The notes beneath the pieces were generated by a model. That model saw nothing but the letters and a program-made list of their open reading frames with translations, did not search any database and had not been told where the DNA came from. From NCBI GenBank assembly GCA_946403755.1, contig CAMJBC010000008.1:1-60546 (forward strand): 60,546 nucleotides of DNA, read 5' to 3'. Both the position numbers and the translations under genes were made by a program. Below, piece after piece: positions 50,374-60,546 of the stretch (the first letter of the stretch is position 1; each line of letters begins with the position of its first letter). The DNA is from an uncultured Mycoplasmatota bacterium (GTDB lineage: Bacteria > Bacillota_I > Bacilli_A > RF39 > UBA660).

Positions 50374-50823
50374 ATGAAAAAGTTTGATACAGTTTTTCGC
50401 GGTTATGATAAAGCTCAAGTACAAAGTTTTCTTGATGATGTAATTAAAAACTATGAATTGCTACTTGAAAAAAGTAAAAAAACCGAAGAAGAAAATAAAA
50501 AATTAGTTGAACAAATAGCTTATTATCAACGTATTGAAGATACTATGAATAGAGCTATATATACTGCTGAAGCTGCTGGTGATCAAATTAAAAGTAGTGC
50601 TAGAAAAGAAGCTAATGTTTTAATTAATGATGCTAGACGTAATGCTAATAGAATTATTAATGATGCATTATTAAAAGCAGAGCGTGCTCAAAACCATGCT
50701 GATCAATTAAAACGTAATACTAATATTTTAAAACGCAGATTAAGACAAATAATAGAGAATCAATTAGAAGTAATTGAAGAAATGGATAAAGTAGATTTTG
50801 ATAGAGTAGATGAAAAATATTAA
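50374..50823 (+). CDS. divIVA: cell division/polarity protein DivIVA
   Basis: 149 residues. The N-terminal membrane-curvature-binding segment FDTVFRGYDKAQVQSFLDDV is clear, followed by a continuous coiled coil (about 25-149). Shorter than B. subtilis DivIVA (164). Marks curved membrane at the division site and poles. It is the gene after sepF, as in other Firmicutes. Ribosome site AAAGGAG. Its 3' end contributes the 5' arm of the terminator at 50805. Confidence 0.93.
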   Translation: MKKFDTVFRGYDKAQVQSFLDDVIKNYELLLEKSKKTEEENKKLVEQIAYYQRIEDTMNRAIYTAEAAGDQIKSSARKEANVLINDARRNANRIINDALLKAERAQNHADQLKRNTNILKRRLRQIIENQLEVIEEMDKVDFDRVDEKY

Positions 50824-50833
50824 TCTACTTTTT
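50805..50833 (+). terminator. intrinsic terminator overlapping the gene end
   Basis: Stem AGTAGAT/ATCTACT, 11-nt loop, T5. Confidence 0.65.
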
Positions 50834-50848
50834 ATTTTAAATAAAATT

Positions 50849-50857
50849 TGTTAGAAT
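50849..50857 (+). promoter_or_regulatory. extended -10 promoter of dnaE
   Basis: TG-T-TAGAAT, 18 nt before the ATG. Confidence 0.5.
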
Positions 50858-50875
50858 AACTTTAGAGGTATTAAT

Positions 50876-53758
50876 ATGTATATTCCAATTAACATTAAAA
50901 CTGAACATGATTTAATGAATAGTCTTATCAGAATAGATGAGTTAGTTTTATATGCAAAAGAAAATAATATTAATGCTATTGGTATAACAGACTCTAATAT
51001 GTTTGGATGCTATGAATTTATTAAAGCATGTAATAAAAATAATATAAAACCAATTGTTGGAATTGAATTATTGATTGATGATAATAATTTTTATTTGTAT
51101 GCTAGTAATTATGATGGACTTAAGAGTTTATTTAAAATAGTTAGTTATAAAAATTTAGATAATTTAGACCTTAAATATATAGAAAAAAACTCTAATAATT
51201 TAATATGTGTATGTAATTATAATAATTATGATACATTTAAAGATATGTTTGAATATGTATTTATTGGATATACAAATAAAAGAGAAAAAACTAATGCATT
51301 ATTAGTTAGTAAAGATATAGTATTTAATCCAACAATTTGTTATTTTGATGAATCTGATTATGAATATTATAAATATTTAAAATATATTGAAAGTGGTAAA
51401 ACTATTAGTGAAGATATTGAAGTATCAAATAATTATTTTATTAAAGTTAATACTAAAGATGAAAAAGAAAATACTAATATTTTTACTAGTTTAATTAATA
51501 TTGAAATTCCTGATGTAGAAATACATATGCCAAAATATAAAAGTGATTCTAGTAAATATATAAAAGCTTTAGCTAAAAAAGGATTAGAAAAAAGACTTAA
51601 TGGTAAAGTAACTGATATTTATAAAAAAAGACTTACATATGAATTAGAAGTTATAGAAAGCATGAATTATGTAGATTATTTTTTAATAGTTTATGATTAT
51701 GTTTTATATGCCAAAAAGAATAATATAATGGTAGGTCCTGGTAGAGGTAGTGGAGTTGCTTCTTTAGTTAATTATGCTCTTGGAATAATTGATATTGACC
51801 CATTAAAATATGATTTGATTTTTGAAAGATTTTTAAATCCAGATAGAATAACTATGCCTGATATAGACATAGATTTTGATGATGCTAAAAGAGATATAGT
51901 AATAGATTATGTAATTGATAAATATGGAAGAGATAAAACAGCTAGAATAATATCTTTTAATACTCTAGCTCCAAAACAAGTTATTAAAGATATGTCTAAA
52001 GTATTAAATTATGATTCTATGCTTATAGATAGATTATGTAAAACTATTAAAGATGATGAAAAAACATTTGATGATTTAGTTTCTAATAATGAATTTAATA
52101 CTATTGTTAAAAGAAATAATGATTTAATTAAATTAATAAATATATGTAAAAAACTATGTGGTCTTAAAAAGAATACAAGTATTACAGCAGCAGGAGTTGT
52201 AATAAGTGATGTTCCTCTTGATGAATTAATGCCTTTATATAAATCTAGTGATATTATATTAACTGGTTATAGTAAAGAATATATAGAAGATTTAGGTTTA
52301 TTAAAAATGGACTTTTTATCACTTAAAAATCTTAATACATTATCTTCTATCGTTGAAGATATTAAAAGTGATGGTATAGATTTAGATATTAATAATATAG
52401 CTTTAGATGATAAAAAAACTATAGATATATTTAAAAAGGCTTATACTACCGGAATATTTCAATTTGAAAAACAAGGTATGAAAAACTTTTTAAAGTCTTT
52501 AGAACCTAATAATTTAGATACAATTATTGATGCATTAGCATTATATAGACCAGGTCCTATGGAAATGATAGATGAATATATTTTAAGAAAAAATGGTAAA
52601 AAGAAAATAATTTATGAAATACCAGAACTTGAGAGTATATTATCGAGTACATATGGAATTATTATTTATCAAGAACAAGTATTAAAAATACTTAGAGTTA
52701 TTGGTGGGTATACTTATGCTGAAGCTGACAATATCAGAAGAGCAATGAGTAAAAAGAAAGTTGAAATTATTGAGAATAATAGAGAAAAATTTACTAATGC
52801 AGTTATAAATAAAGGCTATGATTCTAAAGTGGCTAATAATTTATTTGATAAAATAGTTAGATTTGCTGGATATGGTTTTAATAAATCACATAGTGTTGCT
52901 TATTGTCATTTATCATATAAACTTGCATATTTAAAAGCTAATTATACATCATATTTTATGAAGAATTTACTTAATAATTCTAAAAATAGTTCTTCTATTA
53001 AAGAGTATATAGATGAAGCTAAGTATTTAGGTATTAATTTTGAACCAATCAATATAAATATATCTTGTTATGATTTTATTTCTAATAAAGGTAATTTGGT
53101 ATTACCATTTAGTTTAATTAAATCTATTTCTAGTAATGTATGTAGTGTAATCACAAGTGAAAGAGATAAAGGTTTATTTAAAGACTTTTATGATTTTATG
53201 ATTAGATGTTATGGACAAGTAGTAAATAAAAAAGTAGTAATAGCATTAATTGAATGTGGTGTTTTCGACATATTTAAAATTAATAAAAAACAATTAGTTG
53301 CTAATATTGATGAAGTTATTAATTATGTTGCTTTATGTAAAGATTTAAGTTTAGTAATTGAAGAAAAACCTGTATTTGAAAACATAGATGATTATTCTGA
53401 TAAAGAAATAATTGATAATGAAATTAATAATTATGGGTATTATTTATCTCATCATCCTGTTACTAAATATGATAGATCTAAAATGATTAAGATTGATAGT
53501 TTTAAAAATTATTTTAATAAAGTTATTTCTATGGTTTTATATGTTGAAAATGTTAAAACTATTAAGACTAAAAATAATGAAAAAATGAGTTTTTTAACAC
53601 TTAGTGATGAATATGGTACTGTTGAAGGAATTATTTTTCCAAATGATTATAAAAAAATAGGTGAATTAGAAAAAAACAATTCTTATATTTTTAATAGTAG
53701 AGTAGAAGTTAGAAATAATACTTATCAATTAATAGTACTTGGGATTAACAAATTATAA
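50876..53758 (+). CDS. dnaE: DNA polymerase III alpha subunit, DnaE type, with degenerate PHP domain
   Basis: 960 residues, shorter than most DnaE (about 1,050-1,160). PHP-like N-terminus (1-200), palm with GPGRGSGVASL and the catalytic PDIDIDFDD at 328-336, fingers with YRPGPMEMIDEY and YGFNKSHSVAY, and a C-terminal OB fold (about 870-955). The PHP metal site is lost: the usual H-x-H-x-x-S opening is INIKTEH and TDHGN is TDSNM, so it should lack PHP proofreading or phosphatase activity. Firmicutes use DnaE beside PolC to extend primers on the lagging strand. Confidence 0.94.
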   Translation: MYIPINIKTEHDLMNSLIRIDELVLYAKENNINAIGITDSNMFGCYEFIKACNKNNIKPIVGIELLIDDNNFYLYASNYDGLKSLFKIVSYKNLDNLDLKYIEKNSNNLICVCNYNNYDTFKDMFEYVFIGYTNKREKTNALLVSKDIVFNPTICYFDESDYEYYKYLKYIESGKTISEDIEVSNNYFIKVNTKDEKENTNIFTSLINIEIPDVEIHMPKYKSDSSKYIKALAKKGLEKRLNGKVTDIYKKRLTYELEVIESMNYVDYFLIVYDYVLYAKKNNIMVGPGRGSGVASLVNYALGIIDIDPLKYDLIFERFLNPDRITMPDIDIDFDDAKRDIVIDYVIDKYGRDKTARIISFNTLAPKQVIKDMSKVLNYDSMLIDRLCKTIKDDEKTFDDLVSNNEFNTIVKRNNDLIKLINICKKLCGLKKNTSITAAGVVISDVPLDELMPLYKSSDIILTGYSKEYIEDLGLLKMDFLSLKNLNTLSSIVEDIKSDGIDLDINNIALDDKKTIDIFKKAYTTGIFQFEKQGMKNFLKSLEPNNLDTIIDALALYRPGPMEMIDEYILRKNGKKKIIYEIPELESILSSTYGIIIYQEQVLKILRVIGGYTYAEADNIRRAMSKKKVEIIENNREKFTNAVINKGYDSKVANNLFDKIVRFAGYGFNKSHSVAYCHLSYKLAYLKANYTSYFMKNLLNNSKNSSSIKEYIDEAKYLGINFEPININISCYDFISNKGNLVLPFSLIKSISSNVCSVITSERDKGLFKDFYDFMIRCYGQVVNKKVVIALIECGVFDIFKINKKQLVANIDEVINYVALCKDLSLVIEEKPVFENIDDYSDKEIIDNEINNYGYYLSHHPVTKYDRSKMIKIDSFKNYFNKVISMVLYVENVKTIKTKNNEKMSFLTLSDEYGTVEGIIFPNDYKKIGELEKNNSYIFNSRVEVRNNTYQLIVLGINKL

Positions 53759-53784
53759 CAAGAGATATTTCTCTTGTTTTTTTT
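53757..53784 (+). terminator. intrinsic terminator after dnaE
   Basis: Stem ACAAGAGA/TCTCTTGT, loop TATT, T8. Confidence 0.88.
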
Positions 53785-53792
53785 ATACTCAA

Positions 53793-53813
53793 ATAGTATA
53801 CTTATAGTATAGT
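53793..53813 (+). promoter_or_regulatory. repeated ATAGTATA motif, likely promoter of the first kinase pair
   Basis: ATAGTATA occurs at 53793-53800 and 53804-53811 with an AGTATACT palindrome between. TATAGT hexamers could serve as -10; the duplicated motif could also be a regulator site. Confidence 0.4.
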
Positions 53814-53834
53814 AGGATAAAAGGGTGTGGTTAG

Positions 53835-55745
53835 ATGTTTAGCTCTATTATTGCGGAATCTACAAGTGCTTATTTTAATAGTATTTGCTTAACAGCTGTA
53901 TCTTTATTTTTCTTATGTTTATTATTAGTAACATATATTACTAAATCTAGAGATAATAAAGTAGATAGTAAGGTTTTTGGAGCATTATTAATACTTGCTA
54001 TAGTTGTATTAGTTTTTGAATTAATATGTCCTTATACAATTATGAATATGGCAGATAAAGCACTTTTAAATACAATTGTTAATAAAATATATTTATTTGG
54101 TTGTTTTACATGGGGAACCTTCTTTTTCTTATACATTGTTTTAATTATATATGGAGTAGATATATTTAAAAAGTTTAGTAAAAGACATTGGTTAATTTAT
54201 TCATTAATGATTATTAGTATTATTACACCTATATTGTGCGTTTTAATACCAAAATTTGAATATATTGGTGGTATAAATGGTATGCCATATACAATTACTG
54301 GATTACCTATGTTTTTATATTATGGATATATAATTTTTGGTAGTTTTGTTACATTATATTTATTAGCAGCAAATGATGAAAAAGTTAGAAATGTTTATAT
54401 GTTACCTATATATGTAGCATTTATTTACTATGTAATAGTTTTAATTTTCCAAGTCGCATCAAATTATTATATAAATATGAATGGAACTTTCCATGCTTTA
54501 ATAGTTACAATTTTATATTTTACTGTTGAAAGTCAAGATAATAAATTACTATATTCATATATGAAATCTAAGAAAGAAGCAGAAGTTGCTAATAAAGCAA
54601 AAACAGAATTCTTAATTAATATGTCACATGAAATTAGAACACCTATGAATACAATAGTTGGTTTTAGTGAATCATTATTATCTGATCAAGCATTAACTGA
54701 AGAAGTATTAAAAAGAGATTTAACTAGTATAACAAGTGCTAGTGATACTCTTATGGATTTAATAAATAATATCTTAGATATTTCTAACTTAGAAAGTGGA
54801 AAAGAAGTAGTTAAAGATTCTGATTATGTTTTGGAAAATTTAATATTTGAAATAAATAGTTTAATTCCATCTAAAATTAAAAAAGAAGAATTAAGATTTA
54901 ATATTGAAATAAATGAACAAATACCTAAAGAATATATAGGAGATGCTCATAAAATATATAAAATATTAACATATATTTTAATGAATGCTATTGAATATAC
55001 TAATTATGGAGAAGTTAAGTTAAATGTAGATGGAGAAGTAGTAAAAGATGGAATATTTGAATTTACATTTACTGTTTCTAATACAGGGCATGCTATGTCT
55101 TATGAAGTTTTTGATAGAGACTTTAGTGATTTTGTAGATATAGATAATTCACAATCTAATAATGTAGATAATATTAAACTTGGTGTAATTATAGCTAAGC
55201 AATTAACTAATTTACTTCAAGGTAAAATGAAATTTATAAATGAAAAAGGTCAAGGTACTAAATATATCATTAAAATACGTCAAAGAATTAAAAATAATGA
55301 ACCAATAGGTGATATATTTGCAACTGCTGGAACTAGATCAAGTTCTAAAAGTATTGCTAATTATACAGGTCTTAAAGCTCTTATTGTTGATGATACAGAA
55401 ATCAATCTTAAAATTGCTAAAAGATATATGGGACAATTTAAATTTGATATTGAAACAGCAACAAATGGAAAAGATTGTGTTGAATTAGTTAAAAAGAATA
55501 ATTATGACATCATTTTATTAGATCATATGATGCCTGAAATGGATGGAGTGGATACAATTAAAGAATTAATTAATCTTGGTAAACCATTACCTCCAATAAT
55601 AGCATTAACTGCTAATTCTTATGATGGAATAAAAGAAAGATTTATAAAGGATGGATTTACAGATTATATATCTAAACCAATAGATTTTAGAGAGTTAAAT
55701 AAGGTTGTTACTAAAGCAATAAATAATAAATCAAATGTAGATTAG
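53835..55745 (+). CDS. hybrid histidine kinase, type A: phospho-acceptor His kept, ATP lid lost
   Basis: 636 residues. Seven membrane helices (about 15-35, 47-66, 84-106, 117-138, 158-178, 191-209, 214-230), a coiled-coil linker, HisKA with H265 ([11 protein letters not shown]), HATPase-like domain, and a C-terminal receiver with Asp563 ([11 protein letters not shown]). The N-box is present ([13 protein letters not shown]), but the G1 motif D-x-G-x-G is N416-T-G-H-A and the G2 GxGLGL is DNIKLG, so it probably cannot bind ATP normally. The partner gene 14 bases downstream has the reverse defect. No DNA-binding output domain. Ribosome site GGGTG, moderate. Confidence 0.88.
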   Translation: MFSSIIAESTSAYFNSICLTAVSLFFLCLLLVTYITKSRDNKVDSKVFGALLILAIVVLVFELICPYTIMNMADKALLNTIVNKIYLFGCFTWGTFFFLYIVLIIYGVDIFKKFSKRHWLIYSLMIISIITPILCVLIPKFEYIGGINGMPYTITGLPMFLYYGYIIFGSFVTLYLLAANDEKVRNVYMLPIYVAFIYYVIVLIFQVASNYYINMNGTFHALIVTILYFTVESQDNKLLYSYMKSKKEAEVANKAKTEFLINMSHEIRTPMNTIVGFSESLLSDQALTEEVLKRDLTSITSASDTLMDLINNILDISNLESGKEVVKDSDYVLENLIFEINSLIPSKIKKEELRFNIEINEQIPKEYIGDAHKIYKILTYILMNAIEYTNYGEVKLNVDGEVVKDGIFEFTFTVSNTGHAMSYEVFDRDFSDFVDIDNSQSNNVDNIKLGVIIAKQLTNLLQGKMKFINEKGQGTKYIIKIRQRIKNNEPIGDIFATAGTRSSSKSIANYTGLKALIVDDTEINLKIAKRYMGQFKFDIETATNGKDCVELVKKNNYDIILLDHMMPEMDGVDTIKELINLGKPLPPIIALTANSYDGIKERFIKDGFTDYISKPIDFRELNKVVTKAINNKSNVD

Positions 55746-55759
55746 AAAGGAGAATAATC

Positions 55760-57598
55760 ATGGCATTTAGTTTTTTCTTATCAATAGCATCATTATCATT
55801 TTTATTAATATTAATAATGACATTTTATTCAAAAGAATTACTAAAACAAACAAGTAGTAGATTTTTTAGATTGCTAATTATTCTTTGTTTATTATTTATT
55901 ATTACTGAAATAACATCAGTAGTTATTTCAAAGTATGCTAAAATTCAAATACTAACATTAATTCTATTTAGATTACATTGTAGTATTGGTTTTGCATGGA
56001 TAGGTGCATTATATATGTACGCTGTTAGTAAATATAAAGATTTTAAAGAAGAAACTATAATAGATGTATTAAAATATTCTAAAATAGAAAAAATTATTTC
56101 TGCAGTAATAGCAGTAATGGTTATAGTAGCATTAGTTATTCCATATGAAACAATTGATGCTGAGAATTTACAATTCTTTCCAAGAGAATTAATGTTTGTT
56201 GGAATACCATATTTCTTAATAGTTGATATTTGCATATTCTTAATGGCTAATAAGAAAAATAATAAAGATTTTAGAAAGACTATCATATTAATAATTATAT
56301 TTAGTGCTATTGGCTTTGCACTACAAGTAATATATAAAAATATATCATTTATTCCATTTATGGGAGTAGCTATCATTTATATGATATATTTCATTATAGA
56401 AAATCCAGATATAACTATATTAAGTGAAATTAGTGATTCACAAGAAGATATAGAAAAATCTAATCAAGCCAAAACAGATTTCTTATCAAATATGTCATAT
56501 GAAATTAAAATTCCAATGAATTTAATTATAAGTTTATGTGATGAATTAAATAATATGCCAACATATGATGAAAAAGAAGTAAAAGAAAATATTAAACAAA
56601 TAGTAGATGCAGGTAATAACTTACTTGATATTATAAATAATATTTTAGATATTTCTAAAATTGAAACAGGAAAAGAGACTTTATCAGAATCAGATTATAG
56701 AGTTAATGAAATTGTTACTAATGTTATTAATGTAGCTAAACAAAAGATTGGTTCTAAACCAGTTAAATTATTAATAAATATTGATCAAAGTACATCATCA
56801 GTGTTACATGGTGATTCATCTAAATTATATCAATCTTTAATGAATGTTGTGGCAAATGCTGCTAGATATACTGAAGTAGGTAGAATAACAATAACATTAT
56901 CATCATCAAGAAGTGGTGGAAATGAACATTTGTTATTTAAGATTACTGATACAGGTATTGGTATTAAAGATGAAGATAAAGATAAGATTTTCTTAAAAGG
57001 ATCTAAATTATCTAATGAACTTGGTACTGATGAAGAGGGCGCAGGATTAGGATTAGTAATAACAAAACAATATATAGAATCAATGGGAGGAAAAATCTGG
57101 TTTGAGACACAATATAGAGTAGGAACAACATTCTATATAGAAGTAGAACAAAAGATAGTAGATGCAACACCACTAGGAAGTGCAGTTGTATCTTCAACAA
57201 CAGAGACACCAGAGAAACTAGATTGCTCACAATTCAAAGTATTAATAGTAGATGATAACTTATTAAATATTAAAGTAGCAAAAAGGTTACTAGAAAATTA
57301 TAAATTCCAAGTAGAAAGTGTAACAAGTGGAAAAGAATGTGTAGACAAGATAAAAGAAGAAGAGAAATATGATGCAATATTTATGGATCATATGATGCCA
57401 GAGATGGATGGAATAGAGACATTACATGTACTTAAAAAACTAGATGGGTACACATTACCACCAATTATAGCATTAACAGCAAATGCAATTGCAGGAATGA
57501 AAGAAATGTACTTAAATGAAGGATTTGATGATTATCTAGCAAAACCAATAAATACTCATGAATTAGATAGAGTAGTAAACAGATTCTTTAAAAAATAA
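55760..57598 (+). CDS. hybrid histidine kinase, type B: ATP site intact, His replaced by Tyr
   Basis: 612 residues. About seven membrane helices (5-230), then HisKA with Y247 where histidine should be (NMSYEIKIPMN), a complete HATPase (N-box NVVANAARYTEVG, G1 D397-TGIGI, G2 GAGLGL at 427-432) and a receiver domain with Asp543 ([11 protein letters not shown]). It should bind ATP but cannot autophosphorylate at the usual position. Tyr in place of His is also seen in the paralogue at 59626, so it is not a sequencing error. Co-transcribed with the type A gene; ribosome site AAAGGAG. Confidence 0.88.
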   Translation: MAFSFFLSIASLSFLLILIMTFYSKELLKQTSSRFFRLLIILCLLFIITEITSVVISKYAKIQILTLILFRLHCSIGFAWIGALYMYAVSKYKDFKEETIIDVLKYSKIEKIISAVIAVMVIVALVIPYETIDAENLQFFPRELMFVGIPYFLIVDICIFLMANKKNNKDFRKTIILIIIFSAIGFALQVIYKNISFIPFMGVAIIYMIYFIIENPDITILSEISDSQEDIEKSNQAKTDFLSNMSYEIKIPMNLIISLCDELNNMPTYDEKEVKENIKQIVDAGNNLLDIINNILDISKIETGKETLSESDYRVNEIVTNVINVAKQKIGSKPVKLLINIDQSTSSVLHGDSSKLYQSLMNVVANAARYTEVGRITITLSSSRSGGNEHLLFKITDTGIGIKDEDKDKIFLKGSKLSNELGTDEEGAGLGLVITKQYIESMGGKIWFETQYRVGTTFYIEVEQKIVDATPLGSAVVSSTTETPEKLDCSQFKVLIVDDNLLNIKVAKRLLENYKFQVESVTSGKECVDKIKEEEKYDAIFMDHMMPEMDGIETLHVLKKLDGYTLPPIIALTANAIAGMKEMYLNEGFDDYLAKPINTHELDRVVNRFFKK

Positions 57599-57624
57599 AT
57601 GTATTAAATTACATTTATTTTTTT
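57597..57624 (+). terminator. intrinsic terminator overlapping the stop codon
   Basis: Stem AAATGTA/TACATTT, loop TTAAAT, T-tract. Confidence 0.75.
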
Positions 57625-57635
57625 ATATAAATTAA

Positions 57636-57664
57636 TTGCATATTTATTAAAAATTTGATACACT
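57636..57664 (+). promoter_or_regulatory. sigma-A promoter of the second kinase pair
   Basis: TTGCAT, 17 nt, TG-A-TACACT; leader about 20-25 nt with AGGAG. Confidence 0.6.
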
Positions 57665-57691
57665 ATAGAGGAGAATAGGAGTTGACTAGTT

Positions 57692-59629
57692 ATGATGTCT
57701 ACGAATACTGGTTCGACACATGTTTTCTTCAATAGTACAGTACTTTCAATAGTAGCAGCTATATTCATGATTTTAGTTGTAATTATGTACTTAAAGAAGG
57801 AAAAAGTTAAAAGTGTCACAACCAATTTATTTTTAATCACTATTGGCCTTAACTTTTTATGTATTTTATTTGAATTTTTAATGCCATATGGTGTAAAAAT
57901 TATATTAGATGGTGCAGGTGGAAATAGAACACTTGGGATTTTAATATGTAAAGCTTATTATTGTATTGCATTTATTTGGGATTTTGTATATTTGTTATAT
58001 ACATGTACAAGTACATACAATTTAAAATTTTTCTACGATGAAAACAAAAATAAATTTAAAAGTGTAGCTTATTTAATGTTTGGTGGATTTGTTTTATGTT
58101 CTATACTTCTATCATTAATATTTAATGTTGAATTTATTGGTGGTATTAATAATTCACCATACACAATTGGTGGTACTATTAAATATGTGTTTGATGTATT
58201 TACTATTTTAGGTAGTGCGTTTATTTTATATGTACTTTCATTATATAGTTCTAAAATTAGAAATATAAATATGTTACCAATGTATTTAATATATATATTC
58301 TATTTAATATTACTTGGTTTAGAATACTTATTTAATTATTATTTCAACCACTTAGCATTTGTAGAGTCATTAATCATGTTAACTACATATTTCACAATGG
58401 AAAGTCAAGATAATAAATTAGTTTATTATTATAAAAAGGCTAAAGATGAAGCTGAAAAAGCTAATAAAGCAAAAACAGAATTCTTAATTAATATGTCACA
58501 TGAAATTAGAACACCTATGAATACAATCTTAGGTTTTAGTGAAACATTATTAAATGAACAGGGATTAACTGAAGATGTTCTTAAAAAAGACTTAGAGAGT
58601 ATTAATAGCGCTAGTAACACTTTAATGGATTTAATTAATAATATTTTAGATATTTCTAAGATTGAAAGTGGAAAAGAGTTAATTAATGAATCTGATTATA
58701 CATTAGAAAATTTATTATTTGAAATAAATAGTTTAATTCCTTCTAAGATAGAAAAAGAAGAATTAAAATTCAGTATAGAAGTAGATCAATCTATTCCAAA
58801 AGCATATCATGGAGATGCTCATAAGATATTTAAGATTGTTACATATGTATTATTAAATGCTATTGAATATACTAACTATGGTGAAGTTAAATTATTTGTT
58901 AGTGGAACTAAAGTTAAAGATGGAATATTTGAATTTAGTTTCTTAGTAAGTAATACAGGACATGCTATGTCTTATGAAGCTTTTGAAAGAGGATTTGAAG
59001 ATTTTGTAAATATTGAAAATGCTCAATCAAATAATGTAGATAATATTAAACTTGGTATTATAATTGCTAAACAATTAACAAGTATATTACAAGGTAGAAT
59101 AGAATTTGTTAATGAAAAAGGTCAAGGAACTAAATATAATATTAGAATACGTCAAAGAATTAGTGATGAAACACCACTTGGAAATATCTTTGATGGTAAA
59201 TCAGCAACTCATGAAGGAACTAGAACATTACTAGATTGTACTGGAAAGAATATTCTAATAGTTGATGATGCTGAAATAAATCTAAAATTAGCATCTAGAT
59301 ATTTAGAACAATACAATTTCAATATAGATACAGCTAATAATGGAAAAGATTGTGTTGAGTTAGTTAAAAATAAAAAATATGACATTATATTCTTAGATAA
59401 AATGATGCCTAATATGGATGGTATTGCTACTATTAAAGCTATGAATGCTTTAGGTATACCATTACCACCAATAGTTGCATTAACAGCAAATACTTTTGAT
59501 AATTCAAAAGCAACTTATATTGAAGAAGGATATACTGAGTATCTAAATAAACCAATAGTATTTAGAGATTTGAATAAGATAATAAATAAATTTTTCAAAG
59601 ATCCAGAGAATGGAGGTGGTAATAAATGA
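57692..59629 (+). CDS. hybrid histidine kinase, type A paralogue
   Basis: 645 residues, same layout as the gene at 53835: seven-helix membrane region (diverged), HisKA with H270, HATPase-like domain with N421 in place of the G1 Asp and DNIKLG in place of the G2 glycines, and a receiver with Asp569 ([11 protein letters not shown]). Sixty-eight bases around the HisKA are identical to the first copy (54588-54655 and 58460-58527). The next start overlaps by four bases (ATGA). Start ATG at 57692 or 57695. AGGAG lies 10 nt upstream. Confidence 0.88.
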   Translation: MMSTNTGSTHVFFNSTVLSIVAAIFMILVVIMYLKKEKVKSVTTNLFLITIGLNFLCILFEFLMPYGVKIILDGAGGNRTLGILICKAYYCIAFIWDFVYLLYTCTSTYNLKFFYDENKNKFKSVAYLMFGGFVLCSILLSLIFNVEFIGGINNSPYTIGGTIKYVFDVFTILGSAFILYVLSLYSSKIRNINMLPMYLIYIFYLILLGLEYLFNYYFNHLAFVESLIMLTTYFTMESQDNKLVYYYKKAKDEAEKANKAKTEFLINMSHEIRTPMNTILGFSETLLNEQGLTEDVLKKDLESINSASNTLMDLINNILDISKIESGKELINESDYTLENLLFEINSLIPSKIEKEELKFSIEVDQSIPKAYHGDAHKIFKIVTYVLLNAIEYTNYGEVKLFVSGTKVKDGIFEFSFLVSNTGHAMSYEAFERGFEDFVNIENAQSNNVDNIKLGIIIAKQLTSILQGRIEFVNEKGQGTKYNIRIRQRISDETPLGNIFDGKSATHEGTRTLLDCTGKNILIVDDAEINLKLASRYLEQYNFNIDTANNGKDCVELVKNKKYDIIFLDKMMPNMDGIATIKAMNALGIPLPPIVALTANTFDNSKATYIEEGYTEYLNKPIVFRDLNKIINKFFKDPENGGGNK

Positions 59630-60546
59630 GTGCTAACTTATTTGGAAACTTCTTAACTGTTTCAACTATACCACTAGTAGTATTACTTATAATTATTTAT
59701 TATTCAAAAGATCAGTTTAATACCGTTAGAAACAAATTATTCAAAATATTATTGTTCACAATATTAGCAGTTTCAGTAACTGAAATTATTTGGGCATTAA
59801 GTATGAATTATGGATTACCTAGATGGTTCTTAGAAGTTATAAGTAGACTTCACTTCTTAAGTGCTGGTATATGGTGGGGTGTATTTGTTTTATATACAAT
59901 CACTGTATTTAGAAATATAAAAACTGATAAAGTAATGGGTGTAATCAAATATAATAGATATACAATAGGAGCAACTATATACTATTTAGTTCTATTTGTG
60001 GGAATTTTAGCAATACCACATTTATCTACTGTTGCTAATATAGATTTAAATAGAATAGAATATTTCCCATTAAAGCAAGTATATATTCCATCATTCTTCT
60101 TAACAGGCGCTGAAATAGGATTGGCTGCATATTATTTAATTAAAACAAGAAATAATAAAGATTATGAAGGTGATAGATCAATACTTTGGGTTATTTTAAT
60201 TATTACTGCTATATTCTATGTATTCCAAGGTATATTCCCATATGTATCATTCTCACCACTAGCATTTACATTCTTCTTATATTTGATATATTTCTTAAAT
60301 GAAAACCCTGACTTAAGAATTATTAAAGAGATTAATAATTCACAAGAAGATATAGAAAAATCAAATCAAACTAAAACAGATTTCTTATCAAATATGTCAT
60401 ATGAAATTAAAATGCCAATGAACTTAATTACAAGTTTATGTGATGAATTAAATAATATGCCTTCATATGATCCAACTGAAGTTAAAAGTTGTATTAAACA
60501 AATAGTAGATGCAGGTAATAACTTACTTGATATTATAAATAATATT
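59626..60546 (+). CDS. hybrid histidine kinase, type B paralogue (3' end outside window)
   Basis: 307 residues are visible; the frame is open to the window edge. About seven membrane helices (residues 8-225) are followed by HisKA with Y259 in place of histidine ([11 protein letters not shown]). The last 54 bases are identical to 56591-56644 of the first type B gene. The HATPase and receiver parts lie beyond the edge; they are expected to be intact as in the paralogue but cannot be checked here. Start ATG overlaps the stop of the type A gene; ribosome site GGAGGTGG. Confidence 0.85.
   Translation, partial: MSANLFGNFLTVSTIPLVVLLIIIYYSKDQFNTVRNKLFKILLFTILAVSVTEIIWALSMNYGLPRWFLEVISRLHFLSAGIWWGVFVLYTITVFRNIKTDKVMGVIKYNRYTIGATIYYLVLFVGILAIPHLSTVANIDLNRIEYFPLKQVYIPSFFLTGAEIGLAAYYLIKTRNNKDYEGDRSILWVILIITAIFYVFQGIFPYVSFSPLAFTFFLYLIYFLNENPDLRIIKEINNSQEDIEKSNQTKTDFLSNMSYEIKMPMNLITSLCDELNNMPSYDPTEVKSCIKQIVDAGNNLLDIINNI

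Noticed and set aside
55945-56376. 143-codon minus-strand open frame with hydrophobic segments
   Set aside because: Antisense of the membrane region of the type B kinase; hydrophobic codons read backwards remain hydrophobic.
1-60546. Mollicute genetic code (UGA = Trp)
   Set aside because: Tryptophan is encoded by TGG throughout and several genes end in TGA at sensible places.
1-60546. CRISPR arrays, tRNA or rRNA genes, insertion sequences, prophage
   Set aside because: No regularly spaced repeats, no cloverleaf-like GTTCRA segments in gaps, no transposase, integrase or phage structural genes were found.

Overview
The window is a very AT-rich bacterial chromosome segment in which every convincing gene lies on the + strand. 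UGA is used as a stop (genes ending at 26913, 28501 and 31790) and Shine-Dalgarno sites are strong, so this is not a code-4 mollicute. L27 with a cleavable N-terminal extension next to its protease Prp, SepF, DivIVA, a glycine T-box, an L21 leader and a single-gene glycyl-tRNA synthetase point to a low-GC Firmicute, probably a Bacilli-type gut lineage. The exact taxon is inference. No rRNA, tRNA, CRISPR array, transposase or phage integrase was seen.

Layout. (1) 1-7,356: accessory genes: an Lsa/Vga-like ABC-F protein, a NUDIX hydrolase, a coiled-coil protein of unknown role, an HTH-AAA-CYTH fusion, an AbrB-type regulator with an ABC-2 exporter, and an Ada-like/uracil-DNA glycosylase fusion. 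(2) 7,545-11,976: an eight-gene cluster resembling type VII secretion effector loci: a small protein, a two-helix membrane protein, a 684-residue candidate effector, four tandem DUF4176-like proteins and a helical YwqH-like protein. It is bounded on the right by a decayed copy of the 3' end of the glycosylase gene. (3) 12,127-31,790: many short enzyme genes (GNAT, HAD, CYTH, methyltransferase, HD, NUDIX, metallophosphatase, SIS, nucleoside phosphorylase, ATP-grasp), an ABC exporter, a large surface NlpC/P60-like protein and a TrbC-like/hydrolase fusion. (4) 31,796-53,758: mostly core genes: rbgA, lon, two pilin-like proteins, a SepM-like protease, radC, rplU-prp-rpmA, rnhB, a metallophosphoesterase with unknown partners, a glycine T-box operon (unknown gene plus glyS), a proline-rich membrane protein, sepF, divIVA and dnaE. 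(5) 53,835-60,546: four consecutive hybrid histidine kinases, the last cut by the window edge.

Most striking observation: the four kinases alternate between two defective types. Type A (53,835 and 57,692) keeps the phospho-accepting histidine but has lost the ATP-lid motifs. Type B (55,760, and the visible part of the gene at 59,626) has tyrosine in place of that histidine; the complete B copy has intact ATP-binding motifs. Each neighbouring A+B pair could rebuild one working kinase in trans.

Expression style: genes are separated by short intrinsic terminators whose T-tract often runs straight into an extended -10 promoter (TGnTATAAT). Several leaders are only a few bases long, and some genes look leaderless. 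Regulatory sites with a readable design are a near-perfect 20-bp palindrome before the AbrB gene, the Gly T-box, the L21 leader, a hairpin at 27,517 holding both a promoter and a Shine-Dalgarno, and an attenuator-like hairpin at 41,812.
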